This document shows positions 35,678-43,381 of a stretch of 64,000 nucleotides of DNA, one piece after another. This stretch comes from JANPPS01 sp965246925 (GTDB taxonomy: Bacteria; Pseudomonadota; Alphaproteobacteria; Acetobacterales; Acetobacteraceae). The notes beneath the pieces are model-generated. The model did not search any database and was not told the origin of the DNA. It was given only the letters and a program-made list of their open reading frames with translations. The first letter of the stretch is position 1; each line of letters starts with the position of its first letter. The translations under genes and the position numbers were made by a program. The stretch lies in contig OZ251994.1 in NCBI GenBank assembly GCA_965246925.1, positions 1,674,001 to 1,738,000 on the forward strand. The letters run 5' to 3'.

Positions 35678-37149
35678 CATGCATGCGAGCGGGGTAAGGA
35701 GGGCTTGGCGGATGGCGGAGAGCACGCTTTCGCCCTTGAATTTCGCCGTGCTGACGACCGAGCGGAAAGCGGCGTAGGTTTGGGCGCCCCACTCGGACCG
35801 GAACCCGTTTGTCACTTTGCGGAACACGACGCTGGGCCGCAAGCAGCGCTCGGACACGTTGTTGGTTGCGGGCACGTCGCGGTCGGTGACGAAGACTGTC
35901 AAATGCTCCCGGCACTTGCCAATGCGCTGCCGCAGCTTCTGTCCCACACCGCCCAGCGGCACGGCGTGCGCCATGATCAGGTCGAGCCGTCGCTCCAGAT
36001 CCGCGCGGTATTGCCGGAGCGTGCTGTCCTGCAGCGTCTCTCGCCTCCGCCCGGTCGTCATCGCCCGCAGCAGCCATAGCTTGAACCGCACGCTGAACCC
36101 GGCGTCCCCGCAATCGATCGCCCATTGTGCGTCCCGCAACAGGTGCGCCAGGCACATCTGCCATCGCTCGGCATGGCCGCGCTGGCTGACATACGCGTCC
36201 GACACCCACACGCCGGGCCGCGCGCTGCCGAACACCTCCGCCGGCACCGCCCGGCCGCGGCTCGGCCGGATCAGGTGCAGCACGCCGCGCTCGGTCGCAA
36301 ACACCCACTCCCACCAGGTCTTGCCCGCGACGCGCGCCGACGTTTCGTCGCTGCACACCACGCGCGCCTGGCGCACCTCGGTCGCGATCGTGGCCGCCGC
36401 CACACCCAATGGGGCCTGGGCGCGGGCCAGGATGTTGCTGAGCGCGCCCTCGCTGATCGAGAGGCCGAACATCTCGCCCATCAGCGCGCGCAGGCGCTCG
36501 AGCCCGATCGCGTGAGCATAATGAAGGTAGACGACCGCGGCCTCGATGCTGCGGCCGAACGGCGAGCCGGGTTCGAGGCCGGGCGGTGCCACGGCCACGG
36601 CCCGCGTGCCGCAGCAGGCGCACCGCCCGCCGAACAGGTGGACGCGGGTCACGTGCGGGCGCACGGGCGGCAACTCGATCCGGTCATAGACCTGGTGCGG
36701 CGTCTGCCCGGCGGTCGGGAATGCGGCTTGGCAAGACGGGCACGCGTCCAGATGGGCGTCCACGATCCGGTCCGGGTGTTCGGCCAGCGCGCGGGCCACG
36801 CCGGGGCGGCCGCGGCGGCGGCGCAGCTCTTGGTGCACGGATCGGTCGGGCTTGGGTGCCTTGGACGGCGGGGTGGACGAGTTGTCCGGCGTCTTGGGCG
36901 GCCGGGTCAGTTCGTCGATGCGCGCTTCGAGAACGGCGATCCGGGCCAGCGCATCCTCGAGTTGCTGCACGAGCGGCAGCAGCGAGCGGATGAGCGCGTC
37001 TTTCTCGGCGTGGGACAGGGCGGACAGGTCGGGAGGCGGGCTCACGGCGAGGTTGAATCGAGTCGCCCGTAGCCGTGTAAAGCCTTATCGTAGCGGGCGG
37101 GCGAAGAGCGGGCTTCAGGCCGCGGCGGCTACCCGGGGTGAGCAGTTAC
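35661..37149 (-). mobile_element. IS66-family insertion sequence (single-transposase, ISBst12-like), 1489 bp
   Basis: The ends are exact. Inverted repeats begin GTAACTGCTCACCCCGG at 35661-35677 and 37133-37149 (17 of 17 match), and the element is flanked by the 8-bp direct repeat GATGTTTG at 35653-35660 and 37150-37157. IS66 elements start with GTAA and make 8-bp duplications. It carries one large transposase gene and none of the small tnpA/tnpB genes, as in the ISBst12 subgroup. Intact ends, target repeat and open reading frame suggest recent insertion and possible activity. Confidence 0.96.
35669..37045 (-). CDS. IS66-family transposase (TnpC, DDE)
   Basis: A 458-residue transposase. Residues 25-50 form a leucine-zipper-like coiled coil. 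A zinc-binding region has CPSC (C102, C105) and CACC (about 142-145), and a central helix-turn-helix-like part lies around YAHAIGLERLRALMGEMFGLSISEGALSNIL. The catalytic residues are D233 in CSDET, D283 in VSDAY and E399 in NNVSERCLRP. It is intact. It starts about 104 bp inside the right end and stops within the left inverted repeat. It acts on the ends of its own element. Confidence 0.95.
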   Translation of the reverse strand: MSPPPDLSALSHAEKDALIRSLLPLVQQLEDALARIAVLEARIDELTRPPKTPDNSSTPPSKAPKPDRSVHQELRRRRGRPGVARALAEHPDRIVDAHLDACPSCQAAFPTAGQTPHQVYDRIELPPVRPHVTRVHLFGGRCACCGTRAVAVAPPGLEPGSPFGRSIEAAVVYLHYAHAIGLERLRALMGEMFGLSISEGALSNILARAQAPLGVAAATIATEVRQARVVCSDETSARVAGKTWWEWVFATERGVLHLIRPSRGRAVPAEVFGSARPGVWVSDAYVSQRGHAERWQMCLAHLLRDAQWAIDCGDAGFSVRFKLWLLRAMTTGRRRETLQDSTLRQYRADLERRLDLIMAHAVPLGGVGQKLRQRIGKCREHLTVFVTDRDVPATNNVSERCLRPSVVFRKVTNGFRSEWGAQTYAAFRSVVSTAKFKGESVLSAIRQALLTPLACMPG

Positions 37150-37157
37150 GATGTTTG
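37133..37157 (+). repeat. Right inverted repeat and right target duplication of the IS66 element
   Basis: Inverted repeat 37133-37149, then GATGTTTG at 37150-37157. The duplicated ATG at 37151-37153 opens the remaining 3' part of the interrupted gene. Confidence 0.95.
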
Positions 37158-37884
37158 AACTGCAAGATATGAAACCGCCCCGCTTTCAGTGGTTAAACGA
37201 GAGTGCTCTCGCCAGAGTCCTCGAACAAGTCAGTACGAGCTATCCTGACCATGAGTATTGGGAAGATCCGAGCCTGGCTTTTTCCTGGATACCCACGCCG
37301 AGACTGTTGTCAACGGACCCGGATTACAGTCCGAACCTCCTTGAGACCCAATTTTACAAGTTTGCTTCGAACCGGCTCCGTAAGGCCCTGGATCTGGACC
37401 AGAGCGTCATACGGTATTGCGAAATAGACTCGAGTGCATGTGCAGATAACGTAAAGACTCTACAGCTTGCAGCATTCGACGTTATTCGATTTGGCAATCC
37501 GCTAGACCCGGCCCGCATGAAAGGAACCGAACGTGACGTTCGACAGAACGATGGAACTCTCCATCGTGAATGGGTCGTAGATTATCAACACATGGCGTTA
37601 AACCAGACTGACAGTTTTTTCCGGCCGGACTTTGTGGCCCCTGCTCCGCTATTCCGGTGTACTGGAACCTTCTGGATTCTTGCTACAGACGAGCTTGCGG
37701 AACGCGTCATGCGTGCAGGTATCACAGACATCCTTTTCACAAACTACTCTGGCAACTTGAGTCCTGGTGAAAGCTGGTTTCGTAAACTTGAGTAACTACG
37801 TTATTGGGAGTAGTAGAACCTATAAATCAAATCGTCCGATCGGCTTTTACTTTCGAACAGAAACATGCAGTTATGGGGCGTTAT

Positions 37885-39180
37885 CTAGGGCTTCGCCGGA
37901 TATGAGAGCATCATGCCAGCGCCCTTACGCCGGTAGATCATGACCGTCGCGATGAAGCCGCTCGCGGCCGCGGCCATCAGCCAAAGGCCGGGGGAGGCAC
38001 GGTCTTTGGTGTTCTCCACCAACCACGTCGAGGCCAGCGGGGTAAAGGTGCCGAACAGGGCGGCAGCCAGGGCGTAAGCGAAGGAAAAGCAGGTGGTGCG
38101 CACGTGGGCGGGCACGATCTCGGACAAGGCGGCGACCATGGCACCGTTATACATGCCAAAACAGAACGACAGCACCAGCTCGGCCAAGAGCAGCTTCGTG
38201 AAGGTCGGGTCCGACGCAAGCCAGGACAGCACCGGATAGGCCACCACGAAGGCGAACCCCGCCACCGCCAGCAGCACCGGGCGGCGTCCGATGTGATCCG
38301 ATAGCGCACCGCCGACCGGCAGCCAGAGAAAGTTGGTAGCGGCGGCGATTAGCGTGACCAGCAGGCTGTCGGACGCGCTAAGCTTCATGACCTGCTTGCC
38401 GAAGGTGGGCGCATAGACGGTGGTGAAGTAGAAGGTGACGGTCGTCATAGCTACCAACAGCGTGCCCCAGAACAGGATGACCCAGTTCTCACCCATGGCC
38501 TGGAAGACCTGGGCCGGCGTGGGGTGGACCTTGCGGGCCAGGAACTCCGGCGTCTCTTCCAGGGTGCGGCGAAGGAAGAAGATCATCGGCACGATCGCGC
38601 AGCCGATAAAGAACGGGATGCGCCAGCCCCACGCGTCCAGCATCGCCGGCGTCAGTGTGGCGCTGAGCGCAAAGCCCAGCAAAGCGGCGGCGACGATCGC
38701 GACCTGCTGGCTGGCGGACTGGAAGGACGTGGTAAAGCCGCGGCTCTCGGGCTTGCTGATCTCGAACAAATAGACCGACACGCCCCCTAGCTCGACCCCG
38801 GAGGAGAAACCTTGCAACAGCCTCCCAGCCAGCACGATGATGGGCGCCGCAAGGCCGATCTGGGCGTAGGTGGGGGTAATGGCAATGAGCGCGGTGCCGA
38901 CGGCCATGATGGCCAACGTGACGATCAAGCCCTGCCGCCGCCCGATGCGGTCCAGGTAACTGCCCAGCACGATCGCCCCCACCGGACGCATGAGCGCACC
39001 GAGCCAAAAGGTGGTGAAGGTGAGCATGAGGCTGGTGACCTCATTGTCGGTCGGAAAGAACGCCCGCGAAATCGGCGCGGCGTAGAAGCCAAACAGGAAG
39101 AAGTCGAACTGCTCGAGAAAATTGCCGCTGGTGGAGCGGAGAATGGCGCCCAGGCGGGAGCCTTGCAGACTGGCGGACAT
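37885..39180 (-). CDS. MFS permease of the metabolite:H+ symporter (MHS) group
   Basis: A 431-residue transporter with 12 predicted helices. MHS-type motifs are GNFLEQFDFFLFGFYAAPISRAFFP near the N-terminus, GSYLDRIGRRQGLIVTL in the first cytoplasmic loop, GVELGGVSVYLFEISKPESRGF, and GGALSDHIGRRPVLL in the second half. The closest style is that of citrate/tricarballylate or dicarboxylate symporters. It lies downstream of the beta-oxidation genes in the position where pim operons usually carry a second dehydrogenase subunit, so it may import the acid that these enzymes degrade. AGGG lies four bases before the ATG. A strong hairpin separates it from the upstream gene. Confidence 0.88.
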   Translation of the reverse strand: MSASLQGSRLGAILRSTSGNFLEQFDFFLFGFYAAPISRAFFPTDNEVTSLMLTFTTFWLGALMRPVGAIVLGSYLDRIGRRQGLIVTLAIMAVGTALIAITPTYAQIGLAAPIIVLAGRLLQGFSSGVELGGVSVYLFEISKPESRGFTTSFQSASQQVAIVAAALLGFALSATLTPAMLDAWGWRIPFFIGCAIVPMIFFLRRTLEETPEFLARKVHPTPAQVFQAMGENWVILFWGTLLVAMTTVTFYFTTVYAPTFGKQVMKLSASDSLLVTLIAAATNFLWLPVGGALSDHIGRRPVLLAVAGFAFVVAYPVLSWLASDPTFTKLLLAELVLSFCFGMYNGAMVAALSEIVPAHVRTTCFSFAYALAAALFGTFTPLASTWLVENTKDRASPGLWLMAAAASGFIATVMIYRRKGAGMMLSYPAKP

Positions 39181-39238
39181 GGTTCCCTCGATCGTCTTAG
39201 TTATGAGAGGGATACGGTGCTCGCGCGGGTGAGTAAAG

Positions 39239-39268
39239 CCGCCCCCTCTCCCGCCAAAGAGGGGGCGG
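39239..39268. terminator. Strong GC hairpin between acyl-CoA dehydrogenase and MFS genes
   Basis: CCGCCCCCTCT (39239-39249) pairs perfectly with AGAGGGGGCGG (39258-39268) around an 8-base loop. Neither strand has a long T tract after it (CTTTA on the minus strand), so it is a weak intrinsic terminator at best and may instead stabilise the upstream mRNA. It is located just after the dehydrogenase stop. Confidence 0.6.
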
Positions 39269-39272
39269 ACCG

Positions 39273-40469
39273 TTAGAACCCGAGTATGGCCTTGGCGACG
39301 ATGTTGCGCTGGATCTCGTTCGAGCCGCCGTAGATCGACACCTTGCGCCAGTTGAAGTAGGTGGGCGCCGCCTCGGCCGCGTACTCCGGCCCGACCGGCG
39401 GCTCGTTCGAGCCTTCCTCATGGTCGTCGTACGGCAGGATATAGGGGCCGACCACGTCCATCAGCAGCTCGGTCGTGGCCTGCTGCAATTCGCTGCCCTT
39501 CAGCTTCAAGATGGAGCTGGCCGGGTTGGGCTTGCCCTTCTCGCGGTGGCGTTCGTCGGCGACGACGCGAAGCTGGGTCATCTCGAGCGCCTTCAGCTCC
39601 ACCTCGACGGCGGCGACCTTCTCCCGGAAATGCGGCTCGTCCATCAGCGCGCGGTCCCCGACCCGCTCCAGCGCGGCCAGCTGCTTGATGCGCCGGATGC
39701 GCGCCTTGCTCACGCCCACGCGGGCGATGCCGGTGCGCTCGTTGCCCAATAGGAACTTGGCGTAGTCCCAGCCGCGGTTCTCCTCACCGACCAGGTTCGC
39801 CACCGGCACGCGCACGTCGTCGAACCAGACCTCGTTCACCTCGACCCCGCCATCGATCGTCTGGATCGGCCGCACCGTGATGCCCGGCGTCTTCATGTCG
39901 ATCAGGATGAAGCTGATGCCCAGCTGCTTCTTGGCCGTGTTGTCCGTGCGCGCCAGGCAAAAGATCCAGTCCGCATACTGCGCCAAGGTGGTCCAGGTCT
40001 TCTGACCGTTCACGACGTAATGGTCCCCGTCCTTCACCGCCGTGGTGCGAAGGCTGGCCAGATCGGACCCGGCGCCGGGCTCGGAGAAGCCCTGGCACCA
40101 CCAGATGTCGAGGTTGGCGGTGGCCGGCAGGAACTGCCGCTTCTGCGCCTCGGTGCCGAATTGCGCGATCACCGGGCCGACCATGCTGGTGTTGAACGCG
40201 AGCGGGAACGGCACGCAGGCCTGCTGCAACTCCTCCTGATAAATATAGAGCTGCACCGGGGACCAATCCTGGCCGCCCCACTCCTGCGGCCAGTGCGGCA
40301 CCGCGAGGCCGTTGGCGTTCAGGATTTGCTGCGCCTGCACCTGCTGCGCCTTGCTGACGTGCTCGCCCTTCTGCACCTGCTCGCGGATGGCGGCAGGGAT
40401 CTGCGTGTGGAAGAAGCTGCGCATCTTCTCCCGAAACGCGATCTCGTCCGGCGTGAAGCTTAGGTCCAT
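39273..40469 (-). CDS. Acyl-CoA dehydrogenase, PimC-like large subunit
   Basis: A 398-residue flavin acyl-CoA dehydrogenase. FAD and substrate segments are clear: WWCQGFSEPGAGSDLASLRT, NGQKTWTTLAQYADWIF, and GNERTGIARVGVSKARIRRIK. Its N-terminus and core closely follow the large subunit of pimeloyl-CoA dehydrogenase (PimC). The usual catalytic motif YEGT near the C-terminus is YGGS (380-383), without the Glu. In two-subunit dehydrogenases only one partner carries the base, so a PimD-like subunit would be expected; none follows. AGGAG lies five bases before the ATG. It follows the thiolase by 9 bp. Confidence 0.9.
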   Translation of the reverse strand: MDLSFTPDEIAFREKMRSFFHTQIPAAIREQVQKGEHVSKAQQVQAQQILNANGLAVPHWPQEWGGQDWSPVQLYIYQEELQQACVPFPLAFNTSMVGPVIAQFGTEAQKRQFLPATANLDIWWCQGFSEPGAGSDLASLRTTAVKDGDHYVVNGQKTWTTLAQYADWIFCLARTDNTAKKQLGISFILIDMKTPGITVRPIQTIDGGVEVNEVWFDDVRVPVANLVGEENRGWDYAKFLLGNERTGIARVGVSKARIRRIKQLAALERVGDRALMDEPHFREKVAAVEVELKALEMTQLRVVADERHREKGKPNPASSILKLKGSELQQATTELLMDVVGPYILPYDDHEEGSNEPPVGPEYAAEAAPTYFNWRKVSIYGGSNEIQRNIVAKAILGF

Positions 40470-40478
40470 GGAACGCTC

Positions 40479-41660
40479 CTATGCAATCTCGAACAACCCC
40501 GCGGCGCCCTGGCCGCCCCCGATGCACATGGTGACCACGACGCGTTTGGCACCCCGGCGCCGGCCCTCGATCAGCGCGTGCCCGGTCATGCGGGCGCCGC
40601 TCATGCCATAGGGGTGGCCGATCGAGATAGCACCGCCGTCCACGTTCAGCTTGCCGTGCGGGATGCCAAGTTTCTGGGCGCAATACAGCACCTGGCTCGC
40701 GAACGCCTCGTTCAGCTCCCACAAATCGATGTCATCGACCGTCAGGCCATGCCGCGCGAGCAACCGGGGCACGGCGTACACGGGCCCGATGCCCATCTCG
40801 TCCGGCTCGCACCCGGCCACGGCCAGGCCGCGGAACACGCCAAGCGGAGTGAGGCCCCGGCGCGACGCCTCGGCGGCGGACATCACCACGCAGGCGCTGG
40901 CGCCGTCGCTCAGCTGGCTCGCATTGCCGGCCGTGATGAACGCGCCGTCGCCGCGGACGGGCTTCAGCTTGGCCAGGCCCTCCAGCGTCGTGTCCGGGCG
41001 GTTGCCCTCGTCCGAGCGGAGATCCACCTGCTCGTGCCGGACCTCCTGCGTGTCCTTGTCGGTGACCGCCTTCACGCTCGGCAACGGCACGATCTCGTCC
41101 GCGAACCGCCCGGCCTGCTGCCCGGCGGCCGTGCGGCGCTGACTTTCCAGCGCATACTCGTCCTGCGCCTCCCGGCTGATGCCGTAGCGGGCGGCGACGA
41201 TGTCCGCCGTCTCGATCATGGGCATATACACGGCCGGCACGTGATCCTCGAGCCACGCATCCTTGTACTTGTGCCGGTTCATGGTGGTCTGCACGAGGCT
41301 GATATTCTCGAGCCCCCCGGCCACCGCGACCGGCACGCCGTCGCACACCACGCGGTTGGCGGCGATGGCGATGGCCTGCAGCCCGCTCGAGCAGAACCGG
41401 TTCACCGTCATGGCCGCCGTGCTGGTGTCGAGCCCCGCGCGCAGCGCCGCCTGGCGCGCGATGTTGCCGCCGGTGGCCCCCTCCGGATTGGCGCAGCCGA
41501 GGACCACCTCCTCCACCTCCCCAGGCTCGAGCCCGGCGCGGCTCACGGCATGCTGGATCACGTGGCCGCCCATCTCGGCGCCATGCGTCATGTTGAACGC
41601 GCCCCGCATGGCCCGGCCGATCGGCGTGCGGGCGGTGCTGACGATGACGGCTTCGGTCAT
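40479..41660 (-). CDS. Acetyl-CoA C-acyltransferase (thiolase; PimB-like)
   Basis: A 393-residue thiolase, completing each round of beta-oxidation by releasing acetyl-CoA. The nucleophilic Cys is in VNRFCSSGLQA (about residue 90), the His is in the GGAISIGHPYGMSGAR block, and the second Cys is in MCIGGGQGAAGLFE. The CoA-binding loop region is of normal length. It overlaps the CoA ligase stop by ATGA and is followed by the dehydrogenase after 9 bp. The cluster order favours a role in dicarboxylate or long-chain acid degradation. Confidence 0.93.
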   Translation of the reverse strand: MTEAVIVSTARTPIGRAMRGAFNMTHGAEMGGHVIQHAVSRAGLEPGEVEEVVLGCANPEGATGGNIARQAALRAGLDTSTAAMTVNRFCSSGLQAIAIAANRVVCDGVPVAVAGGLENISLVQTTMNRHKYKDAWLEDHVPAVYMPMIETADIVAARYGISREAQDEYALESQRRTAAGQQAGRFADEIVPLPSVKAVTDKDTQEVRHEQVDLRSDEGNRPDTTLEGLAKLKPVRGDGAFITAGNASQLSDGASACVVMSAAEASRRGLTPLGVFRGLAVAGCEPDEMGIGPVYAVPRLLARHGLTVDDIDLWELNEAFASQVLYCAQKLGIPHGKLNVDGGAISIGHPYGMSGARMTGHALIEGRRRGAKRVVVTMCIGGGQGAAGLFEIA

Positions 41661-43264
41661 GAATGGGTCTCCAGTTCCCGTTTCGCGAGCTTGCCGACCG
41701 GCGTGTGCGGCAGCTCGTCCCTGATTTCCAGCGCCGTTGGCATCTCGTGCCGGCCCAGCTTGTCCGCCAGGAACGCGCGCAACGCGTCCAAGGTCAAGGG
41801 CTCGGCCCCGTCCCGCAGGCTCACGAACGCCTTGGCCGCCTGACCGCGATAGGGGTCGGGCACGCCGATCACCGCGGCCTCCCGCACGTCCGGATGCTCG
41901 TGGATCGCGTCCTCGATCAGGCGGGGATAGACGTTGAAGCCGCCGGAGATGATCATCTCCTTCTTGCGGTCCACGATGAAGAAGCTGCCGTCCGGACCCA
42001 TCCGGCCGATATCGCCGGTGAGGAACCAGCCCTCGGCGAACGCGGCCGCATTCTCCTCCGGACGGTTGTAGTAGCCCGGCGTCACGTTCGGGCCGCGCAC
42101 GCGGATTTCGCCCGTCTCGCCCACCGGCAGCACCCGGCGCGGGTCGTCCAGCGCCACGACCTCCATATCGATGCCGGGCAGCGGGATGCCGATCTCGCCG
42201 GGTTGCTGCGGACGGTCGGGCCAGAGGTTGGTGCCGGCCGGGGAGGTCTCCGTCATGCCCCAGCCGCCGCCGATGCGGAGGTTGGTGAGCGCGGTGAACT
42301 GCGTGCCGATCTCATGCGGCAGCGCGGCGCCGCCGGAGCTCACGTTCTTGAGGCTGGACCAGTTCCGCTGCGCCGCGCCGGGCTGGTTCAGGAGGGCGAT
42401 GAACATGGTCGGCACGCCGTTCAGATGGGTGCACCCGGCCTCGATATCGTCCAGCATCGCCGCCGGATCGAAGCGGGCACGCAGCAGCAGCAGGGTTCCG
42501 GCCGTGATGGCGCGGAACAGGAGGACCGTCAGCGCATAGATGTGAAACAGCGGTAGCACGCACATGACCCGGTCATCCGGCCCATAGGCGCGCCCGGTGG
42601 CGTCGGAAAACAGATCATACATGACGGTGGCGGCCGTGAGGTTGGCATGCGTCAGCATCGCCGCCTTCGGGTGCCCGGTGGTCCCGCCGGTGAACTGCAG
42701 GACGGCGACGTCGTCCTGGTGGATGGCGGGCCAGGCCGGGCTGGGCGCATCGAGCGCGGACCAGGGCTGCACATGCTCCGGCATCGGCACGGCGGGGCTC
42801 GGTCCCCATTCGAGGTCCTCGGCCACGATCAGCCGGTCGAGAGCGGTGTTTTGCAACGCCAGGGCCGGGGTAAGGACCGGGGCCAGGTTCGTGGTGACCA
42901 GCGTCCTGGCGCCGGCATCGGCCAGCTTCTTGGCCATGACCCGCACGGGGTCGAGCGGGGAGAGATGCACGACCCGCCCGCCGGCCTTCAGGATGGCGAA
43001 GAACGCGATGGGATGCGCCGGCGTGTTGGGCAGCAAAAGGGCGATGGGCTCGCCGGGTCGCAACCCGCCCGCCAGCAGCCCGGCGGCGGCACGGTCGATG
43101 CGCTGACCGAGCTCCTGATAGCTGATGGTGCGGCCGCGGAAGTCGATGGCGGGGCGGTTCCCGTACCGCGCAACGGCCCGCTCCATCATATCCGGCAGCG
43201 TGCCGGTTGGGATCGGCGCATCCCACCGCAGGCCCGGCGGGTAGAGGGCTTCCCAGGGTTTCAC
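41657..43264 (-). CDS. Acyl-CoA ligase (PimA-like dicarboxylate/fatty acid type)
   Basis: A 535-residue adenylate-forming ligase. The P-loop FTGGTTGHPKAAMLTH (about 193-208), GWGMTETSPAGTN, GWFLTGDIGRMGPDGSFFIVDRKKEMIISGGFNVYP and the C-terminal lysine block TPVGKLAKREL are intact. The N-terminal segment (GTLPDMMERAVARYGNRPAIDFRGRTISYQEL, LSPLDPVRVMAKKLADAGA) matches PimA, the dicarboxylate-CoA ligase of the pim pathway. It would activate the imported acid. A palindromic repeat lies just upstream. Its stop overlaps the thiolase ATG. Confidence 0.9.
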   Translation of the reverse strand: MKPWEALYPPGLRWDAPIPTGTLPDMMERAVARYGNRPAIDFRGRTISYQELGQRIDRAAAGLLAGGLRPGEPIALLLPNTPAHPIAFFAILKAGGRVVHLSPLDPVRVMAKKLADAGARTLVTTNLAPVLTPALALQNTALDRLIVAEDLEWGPSPAVPMPEHVQPWSALDAPSPAWPAIHQDDVAVLQFTGGTTGHPKAAMLTHANLTAATVMYDLFSDATGRAYGPDDRVMCVLPLFHIYALTVLLFRAITAGTLLLLRARFDPAAMLDDIEAGCTHLNGVPTMFIALLNQPGAAQRNWSSLKNVSSGGAALPHEIGTQFTALTNLRIGGGWGMTETSPAGTNLWPDRPQQPGEIGIPLPGIDMEVVALDDPRRVLPVGETGEIRVRGPNVTPGYYNRPEENAAAFAEGWFLTGDIGRMGPDGSFFIVDRKKEMIISGGFNVYPRLIEDAIHEHPDVREAAVIGVPDPYRGQAAKAFVSLRDGAEPLTLDALRAFLADKLGRHEMPTALEIRDELPHTPVGKLAKRELETHS

Positions 43265-43267
43265 CTT

Positions 43268-43363
43268 CCCTCTCTCCCGCTGGCGGCAGAGGGCCGGGGT
43301 GAGGTTGGAACGACACGCGCCGGCCGTTCCTGCACCCTCACCCCAGCCCTCTCCCGTAGGGAG
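43268..43363. repeat. Palindromic repeat, copy 2 (two inverted units)
   Basis: Units at 43268-43305 and 43334-43363 face each other. Both carry the CCCTCTCCC / GAGGG / GGGGTGAGG-type core seen at 12.4, 48.1 and 60.1 kb, with a few differences between arms. The element fills the gap between the fadB-like and ligase genes and could slow transcription or protect mRNA there. Confidence 0.8.
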
Positions 43364-43381
43364 CGAGTGCGCTTTTTCAGC

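Larger units (their letters stand above)
35603..37795 (+). pseudogene. Imm11 (DUF1629)-like gene split by the IS66 element
   Basis: Removing the element (35661-37149) and one target copy joins 35603-35660 to 37158-37795 in one frame with no stop: GTG at 35603, a junction reading RMFELQDMKPPRF, and a TAA-type stop at 37795, about 233 residues in all. The 3' part resembles the Imm11 family of immunity proteins, notably PLFRCTGTFWILATDELAERVMRAGITDILFTN. It is richer in A+T than its neighbours, which suggests recent transfer. The target duplication recreated an ATG at 37151, so a 214-residue product lacking the N-terminus could still be made. No toxin gene is adjacent. The family call is by eye and moderate. 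Confidence 0.7.

Noticed and set aside
39239..39268. Fifth copy of the palindromic repeat
   Set aside because: It shares only a CCCTCT stretch; it lacks the GGGGTGAGG half and forms its own tight hairpin.
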